Assembly (NCBI GenBank): GCA_037783545.1
Contig: JBBELK010000068.1
Coordinates: forward strand, 2,170,001 to 2,234,000
DNA length: 64,000 bases
Direction of reading: 5' to 3'
Source: Henricia sp. BOLD:AAB3569
Lineage: Eukaryota > Echinodermata > Asteroidea > Spinulosida > Echinasteridae
Shown here: piece by piece, positions 32,201 to 46,200 of the stretch
How positions within the stretch are numbered: the first letter of the stretch is position 1
Layout: each line of letters opens with the position of its first letter
Translations under genes and position numbers: made by a program
Notes under the pieces: model-generated
The model's database searches: none
What the model was told of the DNA's origin: nothing
The model's input: only the letters and a program-made list of their open reading frames with translations

Positions 32201-35200
32201 TATTGTAAATTGAGAATTTATACACAGGGTTGGAAGTGTTCTCTAATTTCTGCTAAATTAATTTACATTTGTAGATAAATTGTGTGCACATTTATGGATA
32301 GTGTGTAATATGTAACTTTGTGCGGGTTTCTGTATTCAAATGGGTACATATAACAATAAAAACAATAGGGTCCGCGATTGCCGAGGCCAGGGGATCCGCG
32401 ATTTGGAATCGTGTATCACCGGTGCAAAAAATATGCATGGTTCGTGAACGATAATGACTCCAGCGAAACATGTTCGGTGACTTTATACCTAATTTTGGAA
32501 TGACTTGGCCGTACTTCTGAAGTGTTTTAGAGGGTAAAATGAATTATTTTTGTCCGGGCGGCCGAGTTTTTTGTCCACTGCTAGCATTGTCGTCACTGCA
32601 AAAATATCTGCAAGTTTTGTTTAGAAACGAAACGTGCGCTCTTGTTTGCAGTGACAATTAACACCGCACTAGAATCTATACAAAACGTGCAGTTTATGCA
32701 CAAAAATGGATTTGTGTATAAGATTAGTACCCACCTTGAAAGTTTTCCTAGCTGAATTTTGTTTTCTTAATTTTATTCAATTTTTGTTTCACCCACACTT
32801 TAGACTTGCGAGGCTGAATTGAAAAACTTCTTTTCCCATTACGGAAGGGTAAAGGAGACGAAGATCATTGCAGACAGAGCTGGAATATCCAAAGGGTAAG
32901 TTTTAAATTAAAGGCACAGGCTCGTCAGCAATGCGTGCGCGCCAAATTCGTGCCACGAAATACGCAGCTCCATGCCTTTGCTATGGAGCAGCATAATTCG
33001 TGGCACGAATTTGGCGCGCGCGCATTGCTGACGAGCCTGTGCCTTTAAGTAGTATCTCAGTTTCTTTCAAAACAATTATTGTTAAACCTGGTTCATATTT
33101 CACGTGGAAGCAAATGCGAACTTGAATTTCACATCAAAGTGAAGTTTTCACGTTACAAATTCACTGAAAATTAAAGATAGTATACATCAGGGCTCGAACA
33201 TAACGGTGGTCCGGTGGCCAAATGCCAGTCAAAACTCTCGCGGGCCAGTCCAAACACTGTTCAAAAAGTCCGGGTTGGCCAGTCAAGATTCTTAGTACAT
33301 GTAGCCTAAATATTAAATATTCACGCATGATTGACTGACGATCGACCAGGTTGTTTTCCTTCCTCCATGGATGTACAAAGTTTGTTTGTAAACATGCATG
33401 TTGCACGACGATCGAAGTGGAATAAAGCACGTGTTTCATAGTGCACATGCGATACGGTCATTGCACGTACGGCCGGGACAGTAGGCGCTGAATGATGGGT
33501 GTCGTTGAAACCCGGAGGTCGGAGGTAACCCGGAGGTATAATTTGTTGTGACCGTGTAGTACATGCTACAACCTACCTCCGGCTTGTTATTTTAATACTG
33601 CGTAGCTCCGGGCCACCGTCAACGCACCAACTACACGTTAGCAAAAACAATCTACCTCCGGGTACCTTTGGGTACCTCCGACCACCTCCGACCTCCGGGT
33701 TTTATAAATTTCCCTGAATGATTGCGCCGAGCTGAGGCGTAATTTGAAGACGGTACCATTATAAATGCAGGGCCAGGGGTGCGCATTTGTGTCCTACACA
33801 TACGACTGCAGCGGGCAGCAAGTTTATGACAGCAAGATTTCTGGTCCATTTCTGCATGCACCCATTTCCTAAAATTGTTTAGTGTAGATATTCGCCATGA
33901 TGCATGGGAACATGTACGTGTACGAACCGTCACGATCTTGCGATGAGCTCGCCAGCTGCACACACACCGTGCATGCCCGGCCTAGCTAGTCCCCTTCGCT
34001 TCCCTTTTTCAAGCCCAGATTTTTCTGCAATGCGACGGAGTTTGTAAAATGTAAATGAATTCGACTTGTTGCTAGTCGAAGATCGAGTGAAAACAATTTT
34101 CAGTGCGATCGTCACAGTGCGTGCGTGGCCCATGTGCTTGGCAAACGCTGAATCGACGTAAAATGAAATATAACACTGCACAAGGCCGATGCCATGCATG
34201 CTGCTGGTATGGTCTGTGCCACGCTGCGCACAGGACAACAAACATTTGATTTACACGTGGCGCGGGGCACTGGGCAAGTAGCATGTTGTAAGCCTACTTA
34301 ATGCAGCGGGCACTACATGTATGCTGAGGTGAATTTCAGTCTGTGTAGCACGTGCGTGCACGCAGACTGGACGCACCTCATGTCTGACAAGCCTCTCACG
34401 ACGTAATTTGTGTTGTGGCGAATACTAGTTACAGCAGCCTCCGTGAGGAACATGTTAACCAGACACGAGGAGCGTCCAGGCTGCTAACTAAAATGCTAAA
34501 ATGGCTCTATTGCGTACTACGGAAGTCCCCGTAGTCTTGCGCCTACGGTGCGCGATACATGTACACCGCGTCCGTAAACAACTTTTTCGAGCTAATCAGG
34601 ATGGAAGAACAGACGACACAAGTTAGAGTTTTTTTTAAAGTTTATTATTCAAATAGGTAACTCAACAATGTTGCAAACAATGGAGGAAAAGATAAATGTT
34701 CATAGGCATTGCATCGCAATGCGTGATCCATTTTAAAATTTGGATTGCAAAATGGTGATCATGCGATACACAAGAAATTTCTCACTGACATACATGTACA
34801 TGTATTCAATCTCGTGCAACATTACTGGCACGGCAAGCAAGTCACGCGGCCCCTTGCATGATTTTTCTCTAAATCCAGCAACCGTAGATATATTTGTGCA
34901 CATGGTTTCTGCACTCAGTGACAGAATTCTTGACTTGAACATCGATGTTTGAACCACACTACGGACAAAGAATATGTAGTCATTACATGGATATTAGTGC
35001 AAGTTTGCATAGTTATGGCTCCCCTTCACTACAAGTGGAAGCTCCATGGTTTCATTCATAAATTTAGCTCTGTGTGTGACATCATGGCAAAGCAACCAAT
35101 CGGAATGCACGGATGGTGCACGATCGCGAGTCTATGTAGGTCGAGATGCGCGTAAATCCAAGGCTTTGCTGCAACAATAAAAAAAAAAATCCACATCGAC

Positions 35201-38200
35201 AGGCAGCCAATCCAACAAGTGTACATGGATGGCATTGTTTTTTGGGGGGAGTTAGGGGGTGCGGAGAGTAACCTGTAAAAATGACATGTAAAAAATGGAG
35301 GGCCACTCAAGATGCCGGCGGACCAGTCAAGATGTGACCACAGTGGCCCGGGTGGCCAGTGTTAAAAAAAGTTATGGGGAAGCCCTGTACATGATTGGTA
35401 AACTGTTACAAATAGTTTTATCCCCATGTGTGATTGAAGATATTCATGATAAAAACCAACCTGAGCAAAAATCAGTTTACAGTCATTTCGCCCCAAAACC
35501 ACTTCGCCCTGAACCACGGCCTGTGCACGAGGTTGTTTTGGGGTGAATTCGTTGCTTTTGGGCGAAGTGGTCCAGGGCGAAATGGTTTTGGGACGAATTG
35601 AATTTACGTCTCGCGAGACGAAAAATAATTGTTTTGCTCATTTCTCAAAGACTATAGCACTTCAGACAAAACCATTTCAGGGGACGTTTTCTACCGTCGT
35701 CATGTTTATATTGTGTAAGTTATGTGTAAATCTGTGAACATTTCTGATTCTTCGAGATACCAAGATATTTCATGTGTACTGCCTTTAAACTAAGTAGATT
35801 AAACTTGCGAAGATGCTCATCAAGAAATACATTTTCGCTTTCGTGTAAAATATGAACCATCCTTGCCAGAGTTTTGAGTACCAGTGCAGTCACAGTAGTG
35901 TGCTTGTATTGAAAGTGTGTATACATGTACACTGTAGCGTTTTAATTTAATTAAAACTTTGTGACGCTTGAGCGCAGATGTGCATTTTAAGCATGGCACA
36001 AAAATTTGCTCGAACACAAACATATGTGCATGCAGCTGTCTGCTACATTCTCATGCATTAATCGTCTGCCTCAACCGAGTCTCTCTGAAAAATTTCATAA
36101 ATCATCACTGGTTGGTAAATAATGCGTCCATTTTGGTTTTAGATATATACTGCCGATTGGATTACTTTTTCAACCCCTAAGTTGGGGTTTCTTTTGAAAA
36201 AAACAATTATCTAAATTTCCGAAGTATAGTGATTGAAAAAAACAAAATGGTGTCAGTTAAAGGCAGTATACATCATTGGTAATCTCGAAAATCAGAAATG
36301 TTTTCAGATTTACGCCCAACTTACACAATATAAACATGATGATCGTAGAAAACATCCCCTGAAATGGTTTTGTCTGAAGTGCTATAGTCTTTGAGAAATG
36401 AGTAAAACAATAGGTTTTCGTCTCATGAGACGAAAATTCAATTCGCCCCAAAACCATTTCGCCCAAGTGCCATTTCGCCCCAAACCACTTCACCCGAGTG
36501 CCTTTTTGCCCCAAATTACTTCGTCCAAACACTACATCGCCCAAATGCCACTTCGCCCCAAAACCACTTCGTGCACAGACCGTGGTTCAGGGCGAAATGG
36601 TTCAGGGCGAAGTGGTTTTGGGGCGAAATGACTGCAAACCCTTTTTTGACTCTTTTCTCAAAAGTTAGACGAAGTACGGAGCTGGTTTTTGCTCAGGTTG
36701 GTTTTAATCATGCATATCTTCAATCACAAAGGAGGATAAAACTATTTGTAACAGTTTACCAATCATGTATACTATCTTTAATACGCATTTTAGCTCACTA
36801 AGTGCTTTAGCAGAAAACAGATTTTTATGAAGTGATAATGCCCATTTATTGGGCTGCTGAATCAGAAAACATGATGGTTTTTAGAAATTGGCCCAGGTGA
36901 GCTTAAATAATGCAAAATGATGGAACATTCCTCATTTTGCTTTGCAGCGTCTTTAGCCGTGTCCGCATTGGAGTTGTTTTTCGGGAGGTTTTACCGCATT
37001 TGAACTTTTTTTGACACGGTAAATTTTACCAAGACCGTGGGAGAGAATGCGCAGTGTCTTTTCACAGTATGACCTTCTCGGATGTACGCTTCCAGAGTGC
37101 ATTTGCCGACTCGATGTGTCCGCATTGGACTTATCGTCACGGGAAAAGTTCCCTGGTCAATTTTCCTGGGCAGCAGTTGGTCAGAAAAAGTAACCGCTGG
37201 ACTCAGGAAAAGTTACTGAGAGGAAAATGTCCTAAGCTGTCCACATTAGACTTAAAATGAGAAAAGTACCCATCGTCTCAGGAAGTTTTCCCAAAAACAG
37301 TCCAATGCGGACAGGCCTGAGTCTTTGGTCCTTGTATATAGCATGTAGGCCTACATGTAGATGTGGCTACTCATCATCTGTAAAATTTCAATGTGCACCC
37401 AGTGTTATTTGTACCTGTTGGAGAAAGCTAATGAGGAACAAATTGTCAAATTTATGACCAGCCCTTGCACCTTGGCATTGTCTGACAGATGTGAGAAGAG
37501 TAATTAATCCCCTGTGTGGTGTGGCGAATGCATTAGCAAAGAAAACAGCGTGTTGCCCCTTGATGGGGCTGCATGCTGCTAAGGACAAGACAGCTAGGCT
37601 CAGGTCATTGAACTGCAAGAGCAATGTTAATAGCTCATCCAGGTTCAGAAATTATCCTGGGGATGGGTCTCTTACGACGACTTTGAACAAGACATTAGAG
37701 ATGGTTTTTGGGATCAGTCTTGCAGACATGAGAAATTGTGGAGTATTAGGTTTGATTTGGAGTAGTTCAAAAGGGTGATTATTTTTTGCCACTTTTCCAT
37801 TCAATATGTCGATCCAAAAGCGTTCTATCCCAGCCCCCACAAATTCCACCAACCAGTAATTTTGAAGGGCAATAGACCGATCCAGTAAGCTCCGCCCATT
37901 TATAAATTGCCTAGCAACATGAAACACATGTGAGGCACGTGTGAAGAAGAGTCGCGTGGCTGCGCCGTGCGTCAGCGCGCATTGAAACACGCACACAGAA
38001 ACTGCACGCTCGAAAGCAAAATGTACACTTAAGTATCCGGTCGTGTGCGTGCACGTACAACACGTCTGCAATACGCGTAACGCGCCCGATCGAACAAAAA
38101 CATCTCGACACATCTAGAATGATCTGGAATGAAGTGAATGCACAACATAGCAAAACGACAAGCTAATTTTGGTGAGTTTTTCCCGTTTACACAAAAACGC

Positions 38201-41200
38201 ATTTATGAAGGGATTAAAAGTAGGTTAGGATAATCTTATACAATCTGTTTTAAACCGGCTAGGGTCCTCTGCGTTGATAAAGATGATGTTTATGGTGTTT
38301 TTGCGTCACTCGTGCTGCATTTGCCGTAGCTCTGTAACCGGGCTGTGATTGGTCAATTCCAAAATGGGCGGAGCTTACTGGATCGGTCTATTGTTTGTGA
38401 CCCAAACAATCTAATGATTGTGAGCATTTCAAAGTTGCAGGGTTCAAATTTTGCATTAGACCGCTCACACAAGTCAAGTGAATAAGTACTAGGTCCAAGC
38501 CAATTATTTGAATATTCTCAAGAAATATTTGAATAATTATTTTAGTATTTGAATATTTGAAAAGGTTCATTAATGATGAGTTGCTCAGTAAAACTTGAGA
38601 GAAAAGAAATGTATTTTGACAATAGAGGTGTATTCCCTAGTCTAAATTGTTACAAGAATGGCATATTCTCCAAATGCATTTCTAAGATTGATCAAAGTAT
38701 TTCTTGCAATGAAATTTCCCATACGGTATTGGCTAATTTGAAAATTTACACCGAAAAAATCACGACTAAATTGGCTCAAACAAATACTTGATATTTTATA
38801 GAACATTTGGTTAGAATATTTGAATAATGTAATTATTTAAATTGACTCAGACTTAGTAATTTTGCTTCTGCCGTGTCATTTGCACTAGTAGGCCTATTTT
38901 GTTTTTAAAAACATTTATTTAAAAAAAAAAATCTACCATTCAGAACATGTTTGTCAAATCATCTTAACTGAAAATGGCTAAAAAGCACAAAAAGTAGCCA
39001 TGTTCTGTCTATTAGGCCCAAACTTTTTCAATGAAATTTTAACTTATATACCCACACTTCCCCTATCTGGGTATTTTGTAGTCTGAATCAGGGGTGAGAT
39101 TTTTCCGGAATTTTAAAAATTTGTAGCGGAATTTTATTTTGTTGTTGTGTGCTCTGCACTTTTAGCACACTATACTTTTTTAACGAGCGCCCTCAATTGA
39201 TTCAGTAATTTTGTGAAGAAAACTTGTGCGAGTCCAGTTGCCGCGCGCTCGGCGACCTGACCGAGTCTGAAACGAGTAGCGAAGCGGACGTGTACAAGTC
39301 TAATCCATAAGCAAGCGCCATCTTTGCCTGCATCGCAACAGCCGAGCATGTGGTGTGTGTGATGCGTGTACGTGTGCAGTGCTGTGCAGGCTGCGGATGG
39401 CGCGATGCGGTGCATGTGCGCGGCTGGCGCGATGCGACAAGCAGCCAACGAACCGATTTTACCCTCCGCTTTCGCTTCACCGTCGTCAACGGTAGATGTT
39501 GCCTGGATTCTTTTTATTATTATCCACATTTGTTGGCCTATAAACAAGGTAAATATTTCAAACAGAACTGGTTCTTGTGATGCCTAATTAAAATGTTTTT
39601 GACATTGCATTTTGCCGATGCTGATGGTATACGGTGGTGTTTAAAATGATCCTCCAAAAAGTTAAGTTTGTGTGGTCTCTACGTTTCGCCCCGCCCCCAA
39701 GGAAGCCCCCCCTCCCCCCCCCTCCCCCCCCCCTCCCCCTCCCTCCAAGGAAGCCACGCCCCTTCCGGAATTTTCGTTTTCCTCCAATCTCACCCCTGCT
39801 GAATATATAGAGCTAAAGACAGCCCAAGCTTATAAAGCAATAAACACACTCCTCCATCCATGGTCCTAAATACCACGCTGTGGTTGAAAAGTGCAAGTAC
39901 CACATCCAGCAAACTGCATGGATTCATCAATGTCATTGGATCAAAGAGAACAGAAAGCCATCTGCTACAAAGCTATGATATAATTAATTCGGTCTTCTAT
40001 TTAGAGATCCAAGACCCGGCTTCAGATGTCCCTGGACATTTCTTAGTGTATTTTTACAGGCTGGTCATCATAACAATGCATTTATTATCTTAAAATATAG
40101 TAAATCGGTGTCTTTATGTCTTCGCAACATGTGGAAAATGTGCACAGTCTGTCATGATGAGGCCAACAAATTGCAATTAATCCGCACGGACAGCAGCTTG
40201 GATTCGCTAATGACTTCCTTCAAAGGCTGTGAATTAATTTTAATGTAGAAAACACAGGGGGAAGGGAGAGGGAACCGCTATTGCATTGAAACTGACTTTG
40301 CAGCGTGGAACATTTTTCCTCTGAGGTCTGCATGTACACTTCTGTTATTAAGCTTGTCCAGATTTTTCCCGCCAGAAAAAGGATTTCGTTCTAACCTAAC
40401 AATCATATAAAATACCTCCCCAATATACTATCCGTTGGAAGAAAAACGGGAAATTTATGTGCAATCTCCAATTTGGATGTGGAAGCAAAGAGGTTGGTGT
40501 AATCACTGTACTGCTTTATGGAACGGATAAATTAGTTTACAAAACATTGTTTTGGGGGGTTTTGTTTGTTGTTGTGGTGTTTATTTTTTTTTTTTTTACG
40601 ATATCCTTGCAGGGCTTCAAATCTGTCACTTAAAGGGCACTGCCATTTTTGTTTTTAGAGTCATCTGTTAAAAAAATGACAAAAGTCTGTAGGCCTTTTC
40701 ACACTCAAAAAATCTCGGGGTTGGCGCGGGGTTGAAAAAAGCGACGTTTCACACTTGAGAAATTTTAACCCCGCGTCAACCCCGAGATTGGTTTCAACCC
40801 GGGTCGAACTCAACCTTGCTCAGGACCAGGGTTAAAAAATTTCGCCCCCGGTTGAAAACGGTAGTGTGAAACGAGCAGGGTTGAGTTCGCCCCGGGTTGA
40901 GATCCTTTCTGCTTGTGAGCTACAAATGTCATGTAAAGTGCGCAAATTTTACCGTTTTTTTAATACACATGAACATGCATGTTAATGTGTGAATAAGATC
41001 GGGGCTTCCGTTTTGATAGGCTATTTTTACATCGTCCGTCATTCACTATTTTGCACTTGGGCCTATCTGTTGTAAAACAAATAGCACAAGCAGCAAAAAA
41101 GAAATAGGGCATAAAAGTGATGATGAATTCGAAAAAAATTAAACTATTTCCGGCGTGGGACAGCACCGGGTTGAGTTCAACCAGTTCAACCCGGGTTGAG

Positions 41201-43202
41201 TTCAACCCGGGTTGAGAGGTTGTAGTGTGAAAAGGCCTAATGGGAGAATTGCAAAAGGGCACCAAGAGCAGGAGCAACAGAGGCAATGGCCTCTATGGCC
41301 TCCGTTAATTTTCAAGCCCTGTCCTTGAAAATACCGATTGAGAGTGCGAAATTTCAGAATAGTAATGATAAAAATATGACAAACGATATGGTATCAAAAT
41401 CTCAACACCCATAGGAAAAATGGGGGAAGGTCAAAAATGTGATCTGTGCTTGCTCCTTTAAGAAAAACATCCTTAAACTTCAAAAAGTTAATTTGTGTTT
41501 AACTTTGAACTGTGTACCACAGTTCTTGAAATAAACTGTCCCAGACGTTTAACTCAAAATATCCCATGAATGATTTTCCATATGTGCATTTATTTTTGCA
41601 CATGGACAAAATGTAATACTGTGAATATGGATACATGTCCCTGCCATCTTTTAATTGCCAGTAAATTGATTAAATTTTTAAAAATGAAAGATACAACATA
41701 ATATTTCCCTGGTGATACAAATTTGATGAACATACAAGAGTTGCACTCAACCCCTGGGGTTGTCAGCTGCCTGGCATTATCATCTGTACATGAATGTCTG
41801 TGTACTATAGCTTAATCCCATCATGCTTGCCAGTTTCTGCGCTGTGTCATGTGTGGACATGACGACGGATCTTGTTTTTGCTCTGTCCTGCAGGTATGCA
41901 TTCATTACGTTTGAGTCACAAGAAGAGGCTGTCAGGATTCTTAAAGAACAGGTACATTTACTGCAGTACACATAAAAAGTGTTGCTCCTGTTGCAACTAA
42001 TCATACCGAAACATGAAATTTTGGTAAAACACAACTTATAGTCAGCCCTGAAGCATAGTCTTGATTCAAGACCGAATTTTGTGATCGCCACAACGTACGT
42101 GTTGCAATGAATCAATCGGTCTTTGGGCTGACCAAGTTGTGTTTTATCAAAATTGCATGTTTCGGTGGATCGCATGATTCGTTGCAACATTCCCATTGGA
42201 CTTCTTTTGGTTAAACTTAACCGTGGTTGTGCGGTGGAATGACAAAATTAAGTCCAGTGATGACACAGAGAACTAGCGTCCTCTCCCCCCATCCCCCTCC
42301 CCACCTCCCCCACCTCCCGCCCCCACCCCCTCGAAAAAAAGTGTGTACACATTTTTGTTGCCATTCGCTTAAACACACTCGTGTCCTGCCTGCTATACAG
42401 TTGGGCCCCAACGCCCTTCCAAGACATACGATTGCTCAGGTCAAATTGGCCGTGGTGCCCTTCCAGTGGGCGGCCTGAATCAGTTGGCCTGTTTTACTTT
42501 TTGTAAAATTTCAAATTGTTCCTATGATTGTCTGGACTCTCTTTTCCTAAAAGTTTTCATCCTTTTTTTCAGGCAAATAACCTTGTATTTAAAGACAAAA
42601 AGCTCAATATTGGCCAGGCTATTCGCAAACAGGTAAGTAATGGTTTACTTATGGTAACTAGTTGATATTAGCTCCCCTTGGTATTGGAGGTTGGTAAACT
42701 AGTTCCCTCAACCTCACCTCGGGAACTAGTTTTTCAACTTCCAATACCTTGCGGTGGTACCTTATACCATGTTATAATAAGCCGAGAAATGGGACATGGT
42801 TGTATAGTAATAAACATCTGGTTTCAGACAGGTACAACTCTTCTACCAGCTGAGCTGGGGTACCGTGGCCGAGCGGTTTAGGTCATTGACTCGCAATCAT
42901 AGGTGAAAACTTGGGGTTGCAGGTTCGAACCTCCCCACGGCTACGGTACCTGTGCCCTTGGGCAAGGCACTCAACCACACTTGCTCCATCCTTCGGAAGG
43001 GATGTAAAGCCGTTGGTCCAGTGTGTTAGGTAATGGAAACGCACTCTAAAGATCCCAGAGCATTCTTTCGTGAAGAGCAAGGGGGATCATCCCCGGTGTC
43101 TCTGGCCATTTATAATTCTAATTCTTCATGGGTTTCCTCACGCTTGCGAGTGACAGTGCAATGAGCACTATTGAGGAATCCTTGGTATGAATACCAGAAA
43201 GA

Positions 43203-43233
<31 letters not shown>

Positions 43234-46200
43234 GCTTTAAACAGTCCAGTTTTGGTACTGTTCCAAATTCAATTAGTTGTTTTGTTGGAGTGCTGCCAGT
43301 TGGAGTTAGACCGTGTTTACACTGGTCTCGCTCGGGATCAAGATTGATCCCCTGATAAGATTGCATCAATGTTATCCGCAATGATCCCGAGTGCCGGGTT
43401 TACATTCTGTAGTTGCGGTCTCGAGCGCGGTGCCAGAAGTTGCAGTCATGCTCTGTGTGTATGTAGGCCTACTGATCAATGTGTGCATGGGTTGTGCATG
43501 TACAGTGTACAAGGCCACTTGAATTTCACGGGCTTTCCACCGCTACGGCTGTGGAGCGGATGGGGCAGGTTGCTCAGATCCCGAGCACGGAGTCGAACTC
43601 TCCGCCAATGCGAGACCAAAATCTCAGGGTCTGATCTTGGGCCAATTTGGTCCCGAGAGCGTTTATTCTCAGTTTGTGATTCGGGGCTGATTCCGAGCTC
43701 GGTGTTCGACCCCGAGCTCGGGATCAAGTGTAAACAGGGTGCTAAATTAATTAAAGCCCACGCTGGCCCATATACTGGTACTTGACCTCCTGTTGGGTCT
43801 ATCTGGCAGCAAACTGCCCTAACTGTCTGCTGACCTGGTACTTTACCAAAATAAAGCTTCTGACTCTAGTGCATTTTATGATACCAAAGGTCGATTTCAC
43901 TTGAGATGCACGTTATTTAGGATGCACGCTACGGTGATTTACCCATCGCAAGCGGTGTTGCGAAGGATCATAGCGCTTTGTGACATTCGTGCCAATTTAG
44001 GTACCTAAAATATTGTAGTTTCTCACAGTGATAGGTTTTTGCGGGAAACCCTGTGTAGGTGCTATGAAAGAGTGAAGATATTGCAGCAGATGTTTGCCTG
44101 TTTGATAGAGGGAATATTGTGATAAACCCAAGGTTGCATTCTATAATGTTTGAAATGTCATGGCCACTATGATGTGATTAGGCACATGAAGTACGTTCGT
44201 CACTCCTGGAAGCTGTGGCGTATTTCTCCTGCTGTCAATCCTCGGAACATTGATCTCAGCCTGCGCAGTCTGACAAATTTCCAATTTTTCTCCACAATTT
44301 CAGAATTGTTTTGTCTAATTTTTGTGTTTTTTTATTGCAGTTATTTTATATAATAACTTCAATAGGCCTTTACCCACTAGACAAAATCTCAGGGGTGCCC
44401 CCGGGGCGACGCTGGGGTGAAAATAAGCCCCGATTCCCACTTGCAAGTCTCACCCCCGCGCCACCCCCGAGATTGCTCATTCCCCTGACACTTTCCCTGA
44501 GGCAAGACACTTTCCCCGGGGCGAGAACGGTAGTGGGAAAAGGGGTAGGGGCGAGTTCTCACTTGTTCAAGTGAGGTGCCAATCTCCGGGGTGAGTTCGC
44601 CCCGGGGCAAGATTCAGAAGAACAAGTTGAATCAACGTGGGGTTAACTCGGGGATGAGTCACCCCGGGGTGGCCCCGGGGCGGCTCCCCCGGGATTGTTG
44701 TTTTAGTGAGAAAAGGCCTTAAATTGGATGAGTTAATCAGATGTGCTTTATTTTACCATTTATTTAAGAAAACACACCTAAACAGAAAAAGAGAAAAAAA
44801 TGGAAATTTGGGGAAAATGTTCAGTCTTGCTTATTTGTGAGCAGTATATTTCAAAATTAATCATAGCGGCATAGTGGACGTGAGATTTAACACCGTTAAG
44901 CCTATCTGTCGCATGTGGGAGTTCTGTTGAAGCCCCTACAGTGACGTAGAAAGTTGGACTTAATCTGCCTTAGATACTTTGCTACTGCTGTTACCCAACA
45001 ATCAGTATTCGCTTTCTAATGGTAACTCTGTGTGGTTTTTATCTGCAGCCCATGAACCTCCCCAAGAATGTTGGTAAGTAATCCTGCGGTATGTATAATA
45101 CCCTATGTACAGTTTGCACTTATTTCATGTGTACCAATGGTTCATTGCAGCTGCAGACAGTCTGTTATGGACACTGCCGAGTTCATACGTACATTTGTCT
45201 GACGAAGTAATTTGGCAGCTGTGTCACTATAAGTGGTGTGTATGATTTTGGTTTAGGAGGAGCACGCAACAAATCAGCTGATTTACTCTGTTTTGGTCCC
45301 TCATAAACTGTGCCACCTAGGAAACTTGGAAAAAAATAACCACAAGATTAAATGTTCCTAATAGAAAGTGAGCTTTGAGACATGGTGGAGTAGTACCTGT
45401 CTGAAGTGTCAGAGGTCTGGGATTGGAATCCCGATGAGGACCATAATCATATAAAAAAATGTTCTTCTCATTCGATATTTGGAACCTGTACTGGCAAAAT
45501 GAGTTGCATGTTGCACAGTCTCGGACAAGTTTGTAACCACAAATCGGCAGTATATAGATGCATTAAAATGTGGGAATACAATAAACATTCTGGGCAATCC
45601 ACGGTACCGCTATTAATTTTTAGGTACCGCTCTGCTCAGATTTTCATATTTTAGTGATCATTTCACCAGAAATGGTAATATTTGATTATTTCATTTTTGA
45701 GGTGAATATAGGCCCAACACGGGCCATCTATAAAATATGTACCGGTACGCACTGAGGGGGTGTAAGAACAAATGCGTACACCCAACGTTAAAGTATATTG
45801 GCGACGTCACAAAATTTGCGTTCATAGGGGAGGGTGGTCTAAAAAGTCGGCATTTCGTGCGTACATACTTTATGGACGGCCCCACAGCGTTCTGTTTTGG
45901 CAATTAATGCATCACCAAACCTCCAGCATTTAAGCGCGTGTGGTCTAGTGGGTATGAAGCGGGACTCCCAATCAGAGGTTGGGGGTTCGAGCCCCACTTC
46001 GACCAACGTGTCTGTGTCCCTGGGCAAGGCACTTAATCCCAGTTGCCTCGTCAACCCAAGCGATATATGGGAAGCTGTTAAGGGGAATGCCACAATATAA
46101 CTGCTGATAGGGTTGTGCGCCTGACCAGCAGCCACCTAGTTGAAGCGAAATGGTTCTGGTGATTCCCTGATGGCAGCGGTAATAATGGTAACAGCGCCTT

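Larger units (their letters stand above)
40348..41461. mobile_element. TTAA MITE family A, copy 3, with two nested insertions
   Basis: The left part is at 40348-40609 and the right part at 41322-41461, both in the order seen at 55080-55446. The gap is the CAGGGCTT element 40610-41321. Confidence 0.85.

Noticed and set aside
37652..38113. 153-aa minus-strand frame
   Set aside because: It crosses the boundary of the 37870-38393 transposon and has no similarity I recognise.
42859..42945. Functional serine/leucine tRNA gene
   Set aside because: It is followed directly by the SINE core and tail, with mismatched stems. It is a SINE head.
43369..43785. 138-aa plus-strand frame
   Set aside because: It lies inside the GTGTTTACACT MITE; the open length comes from its word-repeat core.
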